From NCBI GenBank assembly GCA_013368445.1, contig JAACJO010000057.1:1-64000 (forward strand): 64,000 nucleotides of DNA, written 5' to 3'. A model generated the notes under the pieces. The model did not search any database and was not told the origin of the DNA. It saw nothing but the letters and a program-made list of their open reading frames with translations. This DNA comes from Leucocoprinus leucothites. Its lineage: Eukaryota; Basidiomycota; Agaricomycetes; Agaricales; Agaricaceae. This document shows, in pieces, positions 22,650 through 33,335 of this stretch; the stretch's first letter is position 1, and each line of letters opens with the position of its first letter. Position numbers and translations under genes: made by a program.

Positions 22650-24130
22650 ATGGCTCCAGATCGATGGATAGTCATTGACGACACTGACCCAGGTCTTGAC
22701 TACAGTGGGAACTGGTTCCCGGACGCCACTGGAAGTCACGACAATGTTGGAATCCTTGGCCCTCCCTACCTCAAAACCTTACATTGGACCAGAACCGATG
22801 GATCCGTCTCCTTCCAGTTTAATGGTATGTTCGATTCTTCGTCTGAATCAACAGCAAAAGACCTGAATATCCATGCAGGAACGGCTATCGAGGTCTGGGG
22901 GACGAACGACGTGGTGAACCACGACACAAACACCGTTCCTACTCTGCAATGCTTCATCGACGGTACCAGTATAGGCCGAGAGGTACCATCTCCATTTTCT
23001 GAGAATAACTTGAAGCTTTGCGGAAAGTCCGGTCTTCCAGATGGGACTCATAACCTTCAAATTCAAGTCAAGGTGCTATCTTCCTCTCAGCCCTTCTGGC
23101 TGGACCAGATACGATACATTCCTTCCCCCACATTGCCACTTGATAATAAAATCATTTATATCCGAAATAATGACTCTGCTATACAATTTGACGCGCAGTG
23201 GAGAAGCCTGGGCGGGAGTGCAAGTATGACCAACACGCAGGGCTCTGTTGCGCAAGTTACATTTGTTGGTAAGTGACGAGATGAATTTTAGCTATGGTGG
23301 CTCGCTCATTGCTCGAAATAGGAACCTCTGTCTCGTGGTATGGTCCTATTCCGGCAGAATTTGCGCACAATGGATCACAGGGTTCCTGGTCTATGGATGG
23401 TGGAGAGGAGAATATGTTTCTTCTGAAGGGCCTGCCCATAGACTCGAACCTCTCAATCTATAATCAAACGTATTTCACGACTCCTGATTTCCCCGCCGGT
23501 TCTCACAGCCTTGCTGTTACCTTCCATGGGTCCAGTCAAACCACCCCTCTTTGTCTTGACTATCTATATGTCAAGAACGGCTCCTTCCCAACCGACACAG
23601 GCGATACTGGTACCTCCAATTCTAATAATGGAGAAGCGTCAAGAGGAACGCCTATTGGTGCCATCGTAGGGGGTGTCATTGGAGGATTGGTATTCTTGCT
23701 CTGCCTCACGGCAGCCCTTCTATTCTTTAAGCGTCGATGGCAGAAGAACAAACGCTCTTTTAATGGGGACACTGCTCCGACCCAGTTCTCTCTTTACCAA
23801 AATCCTCATGGCACCTTTCCTGATACGCCCACTGGCTCCAAGTCTAAGATCGGTCCACAACCCAGTCCCCTACCAGCATATACGACAACTCCATCATCAT
23901 ATCCTACCCATACGGGATCGAGTATACCAAAAAGGGGCAGACACACCCTCCCTCACACACCCAATCCATCTCAACCCCCGACCACGATAAGCAACGGCTC
24001 GTCCCCCCTGGGCCAACCCCCTCCCGCCCATGCTGACAGCAGTAGGACTCGTGAACCAATAGGTGGCGAACGTCTATCAGTGGGTCAGCCACAAGTTGAG
24101 GATGCTCCTCCCCAGTATACCCCAGAATGA
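22650..24130 (+). CDS. Array gene TM-1: two-module single-pass membrane protein with PPQY tail
   Basis: Three exons: 22650-22824, 22879-23268 and 23322-24130 (457 residues). Exons 1-2 encode a first beta-rich module (VIDDTDPGLDYSG near the N-terminus, then VWGTNDVV, a Cys pair at residues 83 and 106, WLDQIRYIPSPTLPLDNK). Exon 3 starts a second, related module (TSVSWYGPIP, sequon HNGS, YFTTPDFPAGSHSL, LCLDYLYVKNGSF). A Ser/Thr stalk leads to a transmembrane helix at about 298-323 (IGAIVGGVIGGLVFLLCL), a basic stop-transfer KRRWQKNKR and a Pro/Ser-rich tail ending APPQYTPE. There is no N-terminal signal peptide, so an N-out topology set by the membrane helix is inferred. The modules resemble galactose-binding-like jelly rolls seen in many Agaricomycete membrane proteins; the ligand is unknown. 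Confidence 0.85.
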
Positions 24131-24392
24131 AAGAGCTGGATGCCCTTTTTACGCATTTATTGCGTGTTGGCGCCCAGATGGACTCCATAGTGACATAACT
24201 ATGTGGTTCCGTGCCTTGGTGTATTGCGCTCTTGGAAGAAATTATGATGAAAATCTGTAGGATGACGCTTCGGAGGTCATAGAAGCTCGCCATGATTATC
24301 AATTCAATAGCACGATATCCCGGAATGTGGTCAGAAGTACGCTTTCTTATGTAGTCGACACTGGTTTGACTCGGCATGCAGCCCAAAATACC

Positions 24393-24515
24393 AGGCGACT
24401 GTTGTTCTAGATCATTAGAAGGCGTATAAAATAACAAATGACCTCATGGTAAGGATACTGCAGATGAGCATCGTGACCACGAACAAAGTAAAACTATACT
24501 AGATCTTCAGCGTTA
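24393..24515. repeat. Conserved downstream block, copy 1
   Basis: About 110-120 bp starting near GGCGACTGTTGTTCTAGATC and ending after ACAAAGTAAAAC. It recurs 3' of TM-2, TM-3, TM-4, TM-5 and the F-box gene. On the minus strand it encodes a short hydrophobic frame, so it may be the remnant of a gene exon that was duplicated with the TM genes. Confidence 0.65.
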
Positions 24516-24789
24516 ACTGCGCGGTCCAAGTTTGTGTGGTAATTCTATTACAGATGATGGTGAGGGGTGCATTTTGAACACTGTATGTGATGTTTCAAAG
24601 CCACGATCGACGAGTAATAATACGAGAAGCTGACGAACTATCAGATGACGGTGCCGACGGGCTCGAAGATAATCAGAGATTAAATTCAGGGAAGGCCTAC
24701 GAGTAAATGACAGACGCGGATCAACCAACTGTAAAGTTCGCGACAACGCACCTTAGCAATTCCCCTCTCATTTGGTAATACTCTGGGAG

Positions 24790-25700
24790 TCCAGATACAT
24801 ATAGGCGCTGAAGTGCCCTGAAGGTGGCCGGTTGTCAACACTGCCATGTCCCCCGACGAGAGGCGATAAAGAATGAAATAGTTTAGCACTAGTTAATTTC
24901 GAAAGAGGGATAGAGACATATGTGAAGATAGCAGCGGCAGCTAATTGTTACACGGATGAAACTCGGGCGCCAAGTTGCACCAAGGTTGTACCAAATCCGC
25001 CCAGCCAAAGTTAGCAGCAGGTGCACAACTGTTTTTTTGTTATAAAGCTTTCCGGCTCGCTGCGGAGGCGTTGGAGGGGATGATAGCAAGGGATCTGAAT
25101 TAGAAAAGTCGAAGGGAGCGACCACGAGTATAAGGGACTGCGACGCCAGCCAATTTTAACAGAAGATTCCATGATGTCAGAGAAGACTAAAGGGCACGAA
25201 GCAAGGAGGGTTCGACATTTTGTCAATCGCCCACGAAAAGAGACGGGGTTGAACGAATAGGCTCCGAGGGCAGAACGTCTTCGTGTGCTCGGGGTCAGAG
25301 ACGAGGTGCTAGTGCACAACGAGAACCATAGGTCGAAGGAGAAGGTCGAGACGGAAGATTCACCACCATGGAGAGACGGGATGGAAGCTCTACTATGGGT
25401 GTATTACACTAGTGTAAGCTAGACTTCTCCATCAGGTTTCTCGTTCCCCCCCTGACCCTGTTGGTGGTCGGCGTCCATTAGTCTGTGAGTCTGTCCTCGT
25501 GCATACCTCTTTCGCAGCAAGTAGAGCAAATTTTGAGGATAGAAAGCCCTGTGCCTACGGCACAAGCATCAACTCGGATCACTAGATGTCTGAATCCGTC
25601 CAATGTTTCGATAACTTTGGACATGCCGTTTTGTAAATTCCAGAAAGAGTGGTGCTGATAACCGTGGACCATATATATAATGGCATGGGAATGGGAAACA
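24790..25700 (-). pseudogene. DGK1-like relic D
   Basis: Second copy of the decayed DGK1-like block at 20640. Minus-strand pieces include VIETLDGFRHLVIRVDACAVG (25540-25640) and a GRIWYNLGATW segment near 24990 that matches GVIWYILGVNF of the intact gene. It contains many frameshifts and stops and is not translatable as one protein. Confidence 0.6.
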
Positions 25701-25786
25701 GTTGAGTAGTTATGCAGGCGCGAGGAGGTAGGAGGAAGGAATGCGAGTGTACGGTCTTCTCTCTGACGCTCAGGTTGACCATCAAA

Positions 25787-26002
25787 TCAATCATCCCACA
25801 ATATCGCGCCAGAGTTTCGAACATGTGTTCTACGCCCGTCGCTCAATGACGCAAGGTCCTCCGAGGTCGGTCTCATATTCAGTAATTTACCATCTCTAAT
25901 CTCACTGACATGAATAGGCAGAACAAACTTAATTGAGTATTGTTGGTTCATTTGGCGATTACGCAATATCTGCGCCATAAGATCGCATGTCATCGGGATC
26001 AA
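25787..26002 (-). other. Short conserved minus-strand frame of unknown origin
   Basis: Encodes NQQYSIKFVLPIHVSEIRDG. The equivalent position in the other decayed block (about 21700-21780) still reads NKQHSIKFVLPTHVNEIGDG. The similarity shows it was once part of the duplicated block. It may be an exon of an unidentified gene. I cannot extend it. Confidence 0.35.
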
Positions 26003-26451
26003 ACTTTCAAAAACAGGCAGTTGCGGGTATTTTTCGGATGTTTCCTATTTGTTTTTGACGTTTTGCCAAATTCCAGCGTGATTTTTTTAAATTGATACTT
26101 TTTACGGCATCTGCTCGATGGCGGTCGGACCCGCTCGAAACCCCTTGTAATCGTTCGGTGCTTACCTCCCATCGCCTCGATGAAACCGGTCCTCTTTAGG
26201 TACCCCCTACTGTGGCGGGTGAGTATTCTCATCAACGTGTGGGCTCAAAGAATCTGATGTTCCCATCACCTGTCTTCCCCTGATAGTGATATTGACTGGA
26301 GGACCAACGATTCTTACCACACAGCCTCACTGAACCCATTACTCGGAAAAGGAACCTCCCACCTGTAGTCAAGCCACAGGACCAATCTCCCTCGCTTTCA
26401 TCTTGCAAGAGCACAACCTATTACCGAGCACTCGCCATTCTCCAGAGTCCA
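26003..26451. other. Spacer upstream of the F-box gene
   Basis: AT-rich on the left and pyrimidine-rich toward 26451. Nothing coding is recognised. Confidence 0.4.
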
Positions 26452-28226
26452 ATGCCGTTGTCCCTCCCTCCAGAAATCTGGCTCAAGATAGCATCCTTCA
26501 TTCCGGCGGACGAGCTTCATCGTTCGAAATTGTATTCAGTCAACAGGACTCTCCTCTGGTATTACCTGGAGGCGAGATACTCTCATTTACACATTGATTA
26601 CTCGCTTCGCTCAAACGTTCTTGGAGACGTGATGAAATCAATTCAGAACCTACACGTCCTTAAGTATGTATGACCCTATACTATGACTGTTTCTTGGATG
26701 ACGGGAATAATTACAGCAGCCCATTTATGGCTCCCGCCGGGATCACAAAAGAACTGGAGCTGACATTTTGCGACCAGCTCCCCTCGAAGCTTGCCTTGCG
26801 GCTCGTGTCTGGCATTAAAGCTACGTTACAACGCAAACCTGGACTTATCCCGGCAGAGCAGAGAGATACGACTGATACAGCTCCACCATTTCCTCCTCTT
26901 TCAACCATCGCACATAGACTCTCCCAATTTACCAGCTTAACAACGATCAAGTGCAACCTATCCTCTGCCTACAGTAACCCCCACATCATTCCCCTCCGTT
27001 CCATTCTCGTCTCAGGTGTTTCCGCGGCATGGAAGTCATCTCAATCCACTTTAACAAGTTTGACGATCAACATCTACGCGCCTTGTGTGCCGAAACTTGG
27101 CCTTTCAGATATCGTGTTTCCTCATCTTCAGAGCTTCAGTCTTAGTGTGGGTTCTGACTGGTCACCCCAACCTCTCGATGGGGATAGCTTTGACAAAGCA
27201 AACAAAGCCTTGGCAAGTTTTTTTACAGCACATCGGTCGACCTTAACCAGTCTTACTCTAATATCTAAATCGCGCCCTGAGAGCAGGAGCCTCCTCACGA
27301 ACATTCCCCACCTCCCTCATCTTAACAGCCTCACGTTTCACTTTGACTGTTATCAGCAGGCGGAAATCGTCCATCCCATGATTCAGTTACTTGAGCTACA
27401 CTCAGAGCAGCTTGAGAGTCTGGGCCTGCATCTGACAATGCATCATGCAGAGGCAATGAGTCGCTGGCATGCGACTCCGGAGCCTGTCGATGGGTGTCTG
27501 TCGGATTTGCCGGGCTGGAGTCCGAGTGGATGTAGGCTTATGGATATTGTTCTGCCAAAAATGGAGTGCTTGGCGATTAATGTGACCGAGTTCCATATCA
27601 TGAGGGCATTGATCACCAAACATATCCCGCAAGTAAGCCTCCGTCTCTCACCCCCTCTCGCACGCACGATCAATGACTTACTCTTCTATCTCAAGCTAAA
27701 GATCCTTAAGGTCGAGAGACTCATCAACAATCAAAACGCAGAGTCTCTCCTCGATGCTATAAGTGCCTCGTCATGCAGTGAACTCCGCTCACTTGAAATG
27801 CAAGTAAACGGATTCGATGCTCGATTACTTCAACACTTATCCCGAAGCCTACCCACACTCAATACTCTCGAACTCCAATACTACTCACTCGACTCTCGTG
27901 CTTGGCCTGGCTTGGATGAGCGACAAGAAGTTTTAAAAGCTGTAAGTACAGTCATTTCGCCAAGTCGTAGCCCTCTTCATTCGATTTGACGGCCTGAATC
28001 GATTTAAATTCCTCCGCGTACATAGGCAATAGAACAATTCGCTCCCACGCCTCCTTGTGCAGCCTGGGCGCTTGAAAATATATCCTTGAAGAGGTACACG
28101 GAGCTCAAGAACGAACCTCGGGAGCTTCGAAGTGCGCTAGTGGGTGCGTTGCCAAATGTGAAGATTATTAATGGATGGAGGAGAGACGAATTTGTTGATG
28201 AGGGGAGGATATCATGGAAAAGATAG
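26452..28226 (+). CDS. F-box-like protein with LRR-type C-terminal region
   Basis: Four exons join in phase: 26452-26663, 26717-27632, 27696-27941 and 28026-28226, for 524 residues. The N-terminus has an F-box-like motif (SLPPEIWLKIASFIPADELHR) that would bind Skp1 in an SCF ubiquitin ligase. The rest has loosely repeated leucine-rich strands (LTSLTINIYAP, LTSLTLISKSRP, LRSLEMQVNGF, LNTLELQYYSL), expected to form the substrate-binding horseshoe. This architecture is one of the largest gene families in Agaricomycetes, and substrates are rarely known. It lies between TM-1 and TM-2. A broken copy of its exon 2 is found at 31300-31721, so it has been drawn into the local duplications. Confidence 0.82.
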
Positions 28227-28288
28227 TGGTAAAGAAAGTAATCAACTCTGTCATGTAGCCCGTTGGCTAAACCCAGTCCAAAAAAACC

Positions 28289-28405
28289 GGCGATTGTTGT
28301 TCGGAATTCTGAGGAGGCATATAATGGTAAGTAATTTCATGGTGAAGATATTGCAGATGAGCATCATGACTACAAGCAAGTAAAACGGTATATCTCCAGT
28401 GTTGC
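28289..28405. repeat. Conserved downstream block, copy 2
   Basis: Divergent copy of the 24393 block (ATTGCAGATGAGCATCATGA core), here immediately 3' of the F-box gene instead of a TM gene. Confidence 0.55.
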
Positions 28406-28773
28406 GAGCTTCTCTCCTTTGCAGCCAAATGAGGGTGATTGGGTGGCGTGGATCCGGGGACTAGTGATACGATCCTCAAAGCCGTGCCGACATTATACAG
28501 GATCACTGTGATTTAGTTCAAGCCGCTAGAGGCAAATGAGGAAGGGTGCGGACGAGGATCCTGGAGGCTGCCGGCACGGGTCGGAGTCTGCCAGGTTGTG
28601 TGACTATGAAGTATTTTCCAGAACATCAGAAAGAGAACAGTTGTCAAGCGACTCTCAGAGCCACCTAACAGCCATTAGGACTAGGAAGATCAAAAGAGTA
28701 GTCGGTCAATCGACGTCAATGAATGCATCATGTCATCACACCAGCTCTGGGTCAGGATCTGGTCAACGAAATT

Positions 28774-28860
28774 ACAGTTGGGGTCAAACGGGTGTGTAGT
28801 GTCATTTGTCTACAAGAATATAGTTTGTACTACACCATGATGACAGGTCAGCTTGGCGGC
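28774..28860 (+). repeat. Conserved upstream block of TM-2
   Basis: About 85 bp beginning ACAGTTGGGGTCAAACGGGT and ending at the TGACAGGTCAGCTTGGC region, 240-330 bp before the TM-2 ATG. Near-identical blocks precede TM-3, TM-4 and TM-5. It could be promoter sequence or only duplicated flank. Confidence 0.65.
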
Positions 28861-29100
28861 ACTGCCTTGATCAAGAAGTTCCTTTGTCTTTGGTCTTCAC
28901 GCTCAGGTTGCTCTAGCTTTGAAACATTAACGCTCGGCGCTCAACTGAGAAGCAATCGACAATGCCCATGAAGTTTGCCCCAGATTTGTACTTTCACCCA
29001 CTCTCAATCCTTGAAAAGTTTAGTTTTCCAGCAAGGCAGACTGCTCAGCCTAGCGAATTACTCAGTTTAGTGAACAGTTGAACCCTTGACCCCATTCTTC

Positions 29101-30608
29101 ATGGCTCCAGATCGATGGGTAGTCATTGACGACACTGACCCAGGGCTTGACTATGGTGGACCCTGGTTCTCGGACACCACTGGAAGTCAGGACAATCTTG
29201 GAAGCCGTGGCCCTCCCTACCTCGAAACCTTACATGGGATTAGAGCCGATGGATCCGTCTCCTTCCAGTTCAATGGTACGTTCGATTCTTTGCCTGACTC
29301 AGTAAATGAATAAAAAGACCTTGATGTTCATGCAGGAACGGCTGTTGAGGTCTGGGGAACGAGCGACGTGGTGAACTTCGACACAAACCCCGATCCTACT
29401 TTGGAATGCTTTATCGACGGCGCCAGTATAGGCAGAGACGATGCTTATCAGTCAAGTGATAATAACCGGGAGCTCTGCGGAAAGTCGGGCCTCTCAGATG
29501 GAAGTCATAACCTACAAATTCAAGTCAAGGTGCAATCTTCCTCCCAAACCTTCTGGCTTGACCAGATACGATACATTCCTTCCCCCACATTGCCACTTGA
29601 TAACAAAACCATTCTTATCCCACATGGCGATCCCGCGGTACAATTTGACGCGCAGTGGAGAGGCTGGTATGATGATGCCCAAATGACCAATACGCAGGGC
29701 TCTATTGCACGAATTACATTTGTTGGTGAGTGCTGAGATGATTTTGAGTCACAGTCGCTCGCTGACTGTTCGAAACAGGAACCTCTATCTCGTGGTACGG
29801 TTTGTTTCCCACAGACTCTCCGCACAATGGATCACAGGGTTCCTGGGCTATGGACGGTGGAGAGGAGCATGCGTTTTCTCTGAAGGGCCTGCCCGCAGAC
29901 TCGACAACCACAATCTATAATCAACAACATTTCACGACTCCCGATTTCCCTGTCGGTTCCCACAGCCTGGCTGTTACCTTCCATGGAACCGATGAATCCA
30001 CCCCTCTTTGTCTTGAATATCTATATGTCAAGAATGGCTCCTTCCCTGCCACACCTTCTCTGACTCCTGACCCAACCAATACCAGTACCTCCAATTCTGA
30101 TAATGGAGAAGCGTCAGGCAGAACACCTGTTGGTGCCATTGTAGGTGGTGTCGTTGGAGGATTGGCGTTCTTGCTCTGCCTCGCGGCAGCCTTTCGAGTT
30201 CTATTCTTTAAGCGCCAACGACAGAAGAACAGGCGCTCTATTGATGAGGACCCGCAATACACTGCTCCGTCCGCTTTCCCCCTTTATGGCGTCGCTCCTG
30301 ATACATCCACTGGCTACATGTCTCAGACAGATCCTCAACCCAGCCCCCAACCCGTATCCATGACAAGTCTACCATATCCCGTCCATACGGGATCGAACCT
30401 ATCGAGAAAGTCGCTCCAAGAGGGACAAAGGGGCGGATATACCCTTTATCACGTATCAAATCCGTCTTTTTCCCAGACGATAATGAGTAGCGACTCATCT
30501 CCCATCCACCCTGACCCCAGTAAGCCTCATGAACCGTTATGTGGTGAGCCTCCATCAGTGGGTCAGCCAAGGGTTGAGGATGTTCCTCCCCAGTATACCC
30601 AAGAATGA
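29101..30608 (+). CDS. Array gene TM-2: two-module single-pass membrane protein with PPQY tail
   Basis: Exons 29101-29275, 29336-29725 and 29779-30608 give 464 residues with the same phase-1 introns as TM-1. Module 1 has DDTDPGLDYGGPWF, the Cys pair (LECFIDG and ELCGKS) and a variable segment DDAYQSS between them. Module 2 has SWYGLFPTDSPHNGSQ and ends LYVKNGSF. The stalk is Thr/Pro/Ser-rich. The helix is VGAIVGGVVGGLAFLLCL, followed by a basic KRQRQKNRRS. The cytoplasmic tail has the shared blocks YTAPSAFPLYG, YTLYHVSNPS and the terminal VPPQYTQE. The tail has a shortened Tyr/Pro block compared with TM-6. An in-frame upstream TTG exists, but the ATG at 29101 matches all paralogues. Confidence 0.85.
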
Positions 30609-31299
30609 AAGAGTTGGATCCCCTTTGTGGATATTTATTGTATGTTAATACTTGAATGGACCCTCTAGTAACATGACTCTGTGGTTCTAAGCCTTGATGT
30701 ATTGTGCTCTCGAAAGAATGCTGAATGAAAACCTGTAGGATGATGCTCCGGAGGGCCAGAGAAGCTCGCCTTGATGTTATACTCAATTGTGTGATGTCCC
30801 GGGTTGTGGTCGAAAGTACAATTTGCTCATGGAGTTAACGTTAGTTTGGCTTAGCATGCAGCCCGGCGGGCTAAATACAGCCTTAGTAAAAGCTAGGCGA
30901 CTGTTTCTCTAGATCATCAAAGGGTGTATAATGACAAACAACCTCATGGCGAGGATACTACACTGCTTGTTTGGCTCAGATTATCACATGATGCATTCAA
31001 TGCATCAGGTTCAATCTCCTTCAATTCCAGTACACGATCCTTCCACCATTCATAAGTACTCGCTATCTCTGACACTATATACCTCTCATATACAGTGCTT
31101 GCATAAACACAAAGCGCTGTTCAATTGAGCTGTAGTGACCTGGTGATCGATCATTGATTTAGGCGCCCCCTTTGAGCTCGCCGTCCCCTTATCGCTAACG
31201 TTAATGTCGGTTCCCGCTCGCTTCTGGACATATGTACATGCCCATCTTCTCTGGGGACTCGATTATGTAGGGGTTCTATTACTTTGACAAAAGTTTTTC
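30609..31299. other. Spacer after TM-2
   Basis: Holds the 3' untranslated region of TM-2 and a truncated copy of the conserved downstream block at about 30897-30965. Otherwise no gene. Confidence 0.45.
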
Positions 31300-31721
31300 A
31301 TTGATATAATTCCACCATTTCCTCTTCTTTCAACCCTCGCACGTAGACCCTCCCAATTTACCAGCTCAACAACGATCAAATGCGCACTACCCTCTGTTCA
31401 CAGCATCCCATACATCATCCCCCCGGCTTCCATTCTCGTCTCAGCCGTTTCCGCAGCATGGAAGTCGTCCGAATCCACTTTAACGAGTCTGATAATCACC
31501 ATCCGAGAACCTTGTATGCCGGAACTCGGGCTCTCGCATATATGTTTCCTCATCTCCGGGGCTTCACCCTTGATTTGGAAGCCACCTGGCCGTCAAATCC
31601 TCCTGAAGGCCTTGAAAAAGTAAACAAAACTTTGACAAGATTTTTTACAGCACATCGGTTGACCCTAATCACCCTTAATTTAATATCCCAATCATGCCCT
31701 GGGATCGTGACAAAATCTTAG
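31300..31721 (+). pseudogene. F-box/LRR gene relic (exon 2 fragment)
   Basis: Aligns with about 26880-27290 of the intact F-box gene: FTSSTTIKCALPSVHS against FTSLTTIKCNLSSAYS, then ILVSAVSAAWKSSESTLTSL. The copy of the aaaSRP segment ends at a stop (31719-31721). The F-box end and the C-terminal exons are missing. Confidence 0.8.
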
Positions 31722-31749
31722 CACCTATTTTCGTCATCGCCAAAGATGT

Positions 31750-31880
31750 GGCATACTACCCAAGTCGTCATGATATGATGAATCTCCATAGCGTGCTCGC
31801 GGTGAGTCGTCCATTCACTAATCCGTCTCCTCACTCTGAAATTTATGAAACTTCCTAGTAATGTGTCGAACTAGAAGCAA
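31750..31880 (+). pseudogene. Small F-box-like fragment, copy 1
   Basis: Reads HDMMNLHSVLAVSRPFTNP, which looks like the second half of an F-box (loss-of-charge helix plus Val-Ser-Arg). The same fragment lies at 37375-37510. Both are followed by fragment X. The family call is tentative. Confidence 0.45.
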
Positions 31881-31889
31881 GGGTACCCA

Positions 31890-32612
31890 GATCCTTGACA
31901 CAGTCTCCGAAGACAAGCCAGCCAGCCTTCCGCAGACCGCCGAAACCATCGCCACAAAATTCAAGAGAGAGGGGGGAACACAGGTGTTATCCCTGTGATA
32001 GTTCAGTTCCGACTCACCTTCTTGTAAGCGGACTACTCTATGCTCATGAACATTCTAAAATTGAAACACCTAGCGACGGTCCGTGGCTGACAGCATCGCG
32101 ACAAGATCCGCCGACGTGATTGACGAATTTGACCTGGATACCAACTTGGTTGGTGTCGACGATGCTGAAAACACTGCTGGGCGCAGCAACGGCCTACCAG
32201 GCTCTCAGACCGGTCACCAAGGAAAGCTTTTGGAAAATGGTGACTGTGCCTGGTGTGAGATTCAACGCGAAAATGGCCCCGACTTTGATTCAAGAAGCTG
32301 GGAATGTGAGTCAAGAAACAATGTCTACCACGAAGGAATGCTGTTGACTCATCTTTGCTTGTGTTCTACAAGGGTCTCATTATTCATGATAGGAAGAAGT
32401 GAGGGGATACCCGGAACATGTCGCCCGTTCCCCCTCCAGCTGTACGGCGTGACAATCCAGGCGCCTCCAGTGATATTACACCTCCCTGGCTGTCCGGTGA
32501 TCGCCTCTCAACATATAACCTCAACACTTCAACGAAGCATCGCATGGACCTCCCCGGTGACTCTCTCAGTTACACCGGTACCCCAAGCTCGTCTTTTATG
32601 CATAACCCTTGA
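31890..32612 (+). pseudogene. Fragment X, copy 1 (unidentified gene remnant)
   Basis: Three copies of this segment occur (31890, 37668 and 44870), each about 0.7 kb upstream of a TM gene. Readable pieces are ILDTVSEDKPASLPQTAETI at the left and a C-terminal frame GASSDITPPWLSGDRLS ending SSFMHNP and a TGA at 32610-32612. Stops (for example two in a row near 32000) break the frame. I do not recognise the parent gene. The Pro/Ser-rich end suggests a disordered C-terminus. Confidence 0.5.
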
Positions 32613-33029
32613 AGCTTGATCGATGATCAGCGAATGCCACGCCACGACATTTAGTGGATCTAAATGGAAATATTGTGTTTGGTATCATTTCTGTACTTTG
32701 TGTCCATGTCATTCCTTATTGTATCTTGGATGTGATGGTTATATCCATACTACCAATGGTGATGAGAACGAATGCTTTTTATATCGGAAATGGAAGAGGG
32801 ATTGCTTTGGGGTGAGCACTGAGAGATCATGTACCTTTATTTGGGTTGTAACTAGGTTTGGCTTAGAACCCCATATTTCAAGTTGAACCTGGTACAGTCG
32901 GTCGCTTCTTGGGTCGAACATTGTCCCCACCAGGGTTTGGTTCCACGGAAACCATTCATCTGCCAGTTGTGGGTATTGATCAAACATCATGTCATAGCAT
33001 CAGTGCTGGTTTGGGTCATGTTAACCAAT

Positions 33030-33115
33030 GACAGTTGGGGTCAAACAGGTGCGTAGTGTCATTTGTTAACAAGAATAAAGTAGGTAACACCATGATGGCA
33101 GGTTAGCTTGGCATT
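33030..33115 (+). repeat. Conserved upstream block of TM-3
   Basis: Copy of the 28774 block (ACAGTTGGGGTCAAACAGGT), 220-310 bp before the ATG. Confidence 0.65.
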
Positions 33116-33335
33116 GCCTTGAACGGGAAGCACCTCTATATCTAATTTTCACCATCAGTTTCTTCAAGCTTCGAAAGATGAGTACTCAGCACTCAGCTGA
33201 GAAACAATCGACAACGCCCATGAAATTTGCCCCAGACTTGTACCTTCACCCACTCTCAATTTCAGGTTTTTTATCAAGGCAGACTACTCGGCCTAGCAAG
33301 CTACTCAGCCTGGTGAACCATTGACTGCGCTCTTC

